NCBI GenBank assembly: GCA_007128995.1
Contig: SKWJ01000197.1
Coordinates: forward strand, 1 to 9,517
Direction: 5' to 3'
From: Paracoccaceae bacterium
GTDB taxonomy: Bacteria; Pseudomonadota; Alphaproteobacteria; Rhodobacterales; Rhodobacteraceae
DNA length: 9,517 bases
Shown in pieces: positions 6,887 through 9,517 of this stretch. The position numbers and the translations under genes were made by a program. The stretch's first letter is position 1. Each line of letters begins with the position of its first letter. Under the pieces are notes generated by a model. The model saw nothing but the letters and a program-made list of their open reading frames with translations. It was not told the origin of the DNA and made no database searches.

Positions 6887-8284
6887 ATGCAAATGCCCAG
6901 CCATAAAGTCTTTGTCGCTGCACAACCCGCAACACAGACGCAAACCGTACCCCAGACGCCACTGTTTGGTCTGCCGGTGGTCAATGCCAGCACCGATCAG
7001 GCTGTCGCTGATCTGCTGGCCGAGGGGAGCAACTTGCGGGTCAGCTTTGTCAATGCGCATTGCGTCAACCACCTGCAACACGATCCACACTATCGCGCAG
7101 CCCTGCTGACAGCAGATCGTGTGTTGCCTGACGGGATCGGAGTAGAGCTTGCAGCGCGGATGAACGGACAGTCCCTTGCCGCCAATCTGAATGGCACCGA
7201 TTTTGTGCCCCATCTGTTGCGCAAAGCGGCCATGCAGGGTCGTTCTGTCTTTCTGTTCGGCGGCCGCAGCGGCGTGGCCGACGATGCTGCGGCAAGACTG
7301 GCGCGCGATATTCCGGGGCTGCGCATTGCTGGCACGCGCGATGGGTATCAGGGCGCAGCCGACACTGATGCCGCGATCGATGCTATCAATGCCAGTGGCG
7401 CTGACATCGTGCTGGTTGCGATGGGCGTGCCAATGCAAGACATTTGGCTGGCCCGCAATGCACATCGGCTGAATGCCAGTCTGACGCTTGGGGTCGGCGC
7501 ATTGCTGGATTTTCTGGCAGACCGGGTGGCCCGCGCGCCCCGACCTGTGCGCCAGGTGAGAATGGAATGGGCATGGCGGCTGGCGATGGAGCCGAAGCGC
7601 ATGGCCCGCCGCTACCTGGTCGGCAATCTCGTGTTCATGGGCCGCGAAGGTTGGAATGCGCTGCGGGGTCGCGAGACCATGCAGCCTGGCACGCTTTGTA
7701 AACGCTTGCTGGACCTGACACTGTCAGCACTGGCCCTTGTTCTTTTCGCTCCGTTGTTTGCGTTGGTGGCATTTGCCCTGCGCGCAGAGAGCCGTGGGCC
7801 GGTCCTGTTTCGTCAGACCCGGATCGGCAAGGATGGCGCGCGCTTTACCATGTTCAAATTCCGCTCGATGTATCTGGACGCCGAGGCCCGCCGCGCCGAC
7901 CTTCTGGCGCAATCCGACCGCGCGGGGATTTGCTTCAAATCACGCAATGACCCGCGCATCACGCGCGTCGGACAGTTCCTGCGCCGCTTCTCCATCGACG
8001 AGCTGCCGCAAATTCTGAACGTGCTGCGCGGCGAGATGTCGATTGTCGGGCCGCGTCCGGCCCTGCCCGAAGAAGTCGCAGCCTATCCTGCCCGCGCCTT
8101 GGGGCGACTGGCCGTCAAACCGGGCTTGACCGGGGTATGGCAGGTCTCTGGCCGGGCTGAAATCGGGTTCGATCGCATGATCGACATGGATCTGGCTTAT
8201 GCCCGCTCGCGTTCCGTGCTGCTGGACATGCTGCTGATCGCCATGACCTTCCGTGCCGTTATTTCTGGCCGCGGCGCATACTGA
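6887..8284 (+). CDS. fused GT26 glycosyltransferase and undecaprenyl-phosphate sugar-1-P transferase
   Basis: A 465-aa protein made of two enzymes usually encoded separately. Residues about 25-255 are a WecG/TagA/CpsF (GT26) transferase: VNAHCVNH, PDGIGVELAARM at 81-92, NGTDF at 102-106, FLFGG at 122-126, VAMGVPMQDIW (178-187 region), and GVGALLDFLAD at 202-212. Residues about 270-465 are a bacterial sugar transferase of the PglC/WbaP type: one hydrophobic segment at 275-298, GPVLFRQTRIGKDG, FTMFKFRSM, RNDPRITRVGQFLRRFSIDE, LPQILNVLRGEMSIVGPRPA, KPGLTGVWQVSGR, and the terminal SGRGAY. The C-terminal half would attach a sugar phosphate to undecaprenyl phosphate at the inner membrane, and the GT26 half would add the next sugar; the sugars themselves are unknown. 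The WbaP N-terminal multi-helix domain is absent. Start ATG at 6887 with a weak AAGAGA upstream; ATG 6893 is an alternative. galU follows 24 bases later, probably in the same operon. Confidence 0.92.
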   Translation: MQMPSHKVFVAAQPATQTQTVPQTPLFGLPVVNASTDQAVADLLAEGSNLRVSFVNAHCVNHLQHDPHYRAALLTADRVLPDGIGVELAARMNGQSLAANLNGTDFVPHLLRKAAMQGRSVFLFGGRSGVADDAAARLARDIPGLRIAGTRDGYQGAADTDAAIDAINASGADIVLVAMGVPMQDIWLARNAHRLNASLTLGVGALLDFLADRVARAPRPVRQVRMEWAWRLAMEPKRMARRYLVGNLVFMGREGWNALRGRETMQPGTLCKRLLDLTLSALALVLFAPLFALVAFALRAESRGPVLFRQTRIGKDGARFTMFKFRSMYLDAEARRADLLAQSDRAGICFKSRNDPRITRVGQFLRRFSIDELPQILNVLRGEMSIVGPRPALPEEVAAYPARALGRLAVKPGLTGVWQVSGRAEIGFDRMIDMDLAYARSRSVLLDMLLIAMTFRAVISGRGAY

Positions 8285-8294
8285 CCCCTTCATC

Positions 8295-8300
8295 AAAGGA
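8295..8300 (+). promoter_or_regulatory. ribosome binding site of galU
   Basis: AAAGGA lies 8 bases before the galU ATG at 8309. A nearer ATG at 8304 is followed at once by a stop (ATG AAA TGA), so 8309 is the working start. Confidence 0.7.
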
Positions 8301-8308
8301 CATATGAA

Positions 8309-9169
8309 ATGACCCATATCCGCAAAGCCATTTTCCCCGTGGCAGGTCTTGGCACCCGCTTTCTGCCTGCAACCAAGACTGTGCCAAAGGAAATGCTGCC
8401 CCTGATCGACCGCCCGCTGATTCAATATGCCGTCGATGAGGCCCGCGCAGCCGGGATCGAGGAATTCATCTTCATCACCTCGCCCGGCAAGGCCGCGCTG
8501 GAGGCGTATTTCGATACCAGTCCCGGTCTTGAACACACGCTTGCCGCCGCAGGCAAAGACAGGCTTCTGGCCGAGCTGCGCGCGTCCAACATGCCCGAAG
8601 GACAACACAGCTTCGTGCGGCAGGCGCAGCCGCTGGGGCTGGGCCATGCGGTCCGGCTCGCGGCGCGGCTGGTGGGAAGTGAACCCTTCGCCGTACTGTT
8701 GCCCGATGACCTGATCCGCGCGGATACCCCCTGTCTGCAACAGATGGTCGCGGCCCATGCCGAGATCGGCGGCAATATGGTTGCGACGATGGACGTGCCG
8801 CGCGCAGCCACATCATCGTATGGGGTTCTGGATATCGAGCACCGGTTCGGGCGCACGGTCCGCGCGCGCGGTATGGTCGAAAAGCCCGCACCGCAGGACG
8901 CGCCCTCAACGCAGGCTGTGGTCGGACGCTATATCCTGCAACCTTCGGTCATGGCGCGCCTGCAAGGGGTAGCTGCAGGCGCGGGCGGAGAGATTCAGTT
9001 GACCGACGCCATCGCTGCGGATCTGGCGACCACGCCGCTGAACGGCTATCATTTCGAGGGGCAGCGCTTCGATTGCGGCTCCGTTGCAGGGTATATCGAG
9101 GCCACACTGGCATTTGCCATGGCGCGCCCTGATCTGGCCGCCCCGCAACAGGCAGCAGGGTGGCGGTGA
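8309..9169 (+). CDS. galU: UTP-glucose-1-phosphate uridylyltransferase GalU
   Basis: A 286-aa cytoplasmic enzyme that makes UDP-glucose from UTP and glucose-1-phosphate, the donor for glucose, galactose and glucuronate units of surface polysaccharides. The nucleotide-binding signature GLGTRFLPATK is at 13-23 with PKEML just after it. Further family motifs are GLGHA at 110-114, LPDD at 131-134, SSYGV at 169-173, VEKP at 190-193, GRYIL at 206-210, GGEIQLTDA at 226-234 and FDCGS at 254-258. The length is normal for bacterial GalU and no key residue is missing. It lies 24 bases after the fused transferase, which suggests one transcript devoted to lipid-linked sugar assembly. RfbA-like thymidylyltransferases are related but lack this motif set. 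Confidence 0.96.
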   Translation: MTHIRKAIFPVAGLGTRFLPATKTVPKEMLPLIDRPLIQYAVDEARAAGIEEFIFITSPGKAALEAYFDTSPGLEHTLAAAGKDRLLAELRASNMPEGQHSFVRQAQPLGLGHAVRLAARLVGSEPFAVLLPDDLIRADTPCLQQMVAAHAEIGGNMVATMDVPRAATSSYGVLDIEHRFGRTVRARGMVEKPAPQDAPSTQAVVGRYILQPSVMARLQGVAAGAGGEIQLTDAIAADLATTPLNGYHFEGQRFDCGSVAGYIEATLAFAMARPDLAAPQQAAGWR

Positions 9170-9242
9170 CAGGCTGGAAGAGGCCCGAAAAGGACACTCC
9201 ACGGGCATCGAGCGGCAGGGGATGCAAACTGTGCAAAACCAA

Positions 9243-9250
9243 GGGGGAGG
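9243..9250 (+). promoter_or_regulatory. ribosome binding site of the sulfotransferase gene
   Basis: GGGGGAGG lies 11 bases before the ATG at 9262 and supports that start. The same frame is also open back to a GTG at 9166 that overlaps the galU stop (GTGA), but the sequence before that GTG has no comparable site. Confidence 0.6.
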
Positions 9251-9261
9251 ATTTAGACCAA

Positions 9262-9517
9262 ATGAGTATAACGTATGATTTTTCGCCCGATTTTTTCGTC
9301 GTCGGCGCACCGAAGGCTGGGACAACGGCTGTATTCAATTGGCTGAAAACTCATCCAGACATTTTCCTGCCAGAAGTCAAGGAACCGGGGTATTTCGCTT
9401 ATGCAGGCCGCTCTGCGGTGCCGCCAGATGGCCCTTATGACCCTGACTATCATGCACGAATTTCGGTAAATATTGGTGATTACGCCCAGCTTTACGCTGA
9501 TGCAAATGGCCGACTTA
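9262..9517 (+). CDS. PAPS-dependent sulfotransferase, N-terminal part (3' end outside window)
   Basis: Eighty-five codons of a sulfotransferase are visible. The N-terminus holds the 5'-phosphosulfate-binding loop, FFVVGAPKAGTTAVFNWL at about 11-28, with its Lys-Ala-Gly-Thr-Thr core. It is followed by HPDIFLPEVKEPGYFA, typical of bacterial sulfotransferases of the Sulfotransfer_1/3 type that act on carbohydrates. Such enzymes move sulfate from PAPS to a hydroxyl or amine; placed after polysaccharide initiation and UDP-glucose genes, a glycan is the likeliest acceptor. The loop begins about 11 residues from the ATG at 9262, as expected for this start. Hand counts of three 60-base rows give about 52% GC, against 70% in a row of galU, so this gene may have a different history. 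The second half of the active site is not in the window. Confidence 0.88.
   Translation, partial: MSITYDFSPDFFVVGAPKAGTTAVFNWLKTHPDIFLPEVKEPGYFAYAGRSAVPPDGPYDPDYHARISVNIGDYAQLYADANGRL

Noticed and set aside
6781..6906. 41-codon plus-strand open frame ahead of the glycosyltransferase (ATG 6781, internal ATG 6865)
   Set aside because: No Shine-Dalgarno at either ATG, no recognisable features, and it runs past the glycosyltransferase start in another frame. A leader peptide cannot be excluded but is not supported.
6779..7465. 228-codon minus-strand open frame
   Set aside because: It lies opposite the strongly supported GT26 domain, its peptide is rich in Cys, His and Gln without any family motif, and it is best explained as the complement of a GC-rich gene.
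7940..8758. 272-codon minus-strand open frame
   Set aside because: It spans the complement of the sugar-transferase end and the first half of galU, both of which have clear motifs, and shows no family signature of its own.
1..9517. CRISPR array, tRNA/rRNA gene, complete insertion sequence or phage genes
   Set aside because: I found no regularly spaced repeats, no cloverleaf-like sequence, no transposase or integrase with recognisable motifs, and no phage structural genes. The only repeat array is the two-unit 29-bp duplication.

Overview
The window looks like chromosomal DNA of an alphaproteobacterium, most likely of the Rhodobacterales (Roseobacter/Rhodobacter-type). The reasons are moderate to high GC (hand counts of single 60-base rows run from about 57% to 70% in the glycosyltransferase and galU genes), strongly GC-ended codons, and proteins that resemble this group in style. 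This placement is inference; there is no rRNA or tRNA to settle it.

Layout from left to right. (1) Bases 3-449, plus strand: the C-terminal 148 codons of an SLC13/DASS-type permease, cut by the left edge. (2) Bases 450-918: a non-coding or decayed spacer with an AT-rich part, a possible gene remnant on the minus strand (593-808) and a small hairpin behind the response-regulator gene. (3) Bases 919-6594, minus strand: a tight three-gene signalling operon. In transcription order it encodes a FIST-domain sensor (394 aa), a soluble hybrid histidine kinase with two GAF, four PAS, HisKA, HATPase and receiver domains (1286 aa), and a NarL/LuxR-type response regulator (205 aa). Each junction is only 6 bases. 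(4) Bases 6595-6886: a divergent control region with a 29-bp imperfect tandem repeat that carries two copies of a Shine-Dalgarno-containing element, two overlapping inverted repeats and a consensus TATAAT box. (5) Bases 6887-9517, plus strand: the start of a surface polysaccharide locus. It holds a fused GT26 (WecG/TagA/CpsF) and PglC/WbaP-like undecaprenyl-phosphate sugar-1-phosphate transferase, galU (UTP-glucose-1-phosphate uridylyltransferase), and the N-terminus of a PAPS-dependent sulfotransferase cut by the right edge.

How the parts may work together. FIST proteins encoded beside hybrid kinases are known as NosP-type partners that bind haem and nitric oxide and control the kinase; here such a triad faces a capsule/exopolysaccharide locus across a structured 292-bp divergent spacer. 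A reasonable hypothesis is that a ligand bound by the FIST protein changes kinase output, and that the LuxR-type regulator acts at the shared spacer on its own operon and/or on polysaccharide synthesis. The polysaccharide would be started on undecaprenyl phosphate by the fusion enzyme, supplied with UDP-glucose by GalU, and possibly sulfated. The domain assignments are well supported by motifs. The ligand, the regulatory link and the polysaccharide structure are inference.
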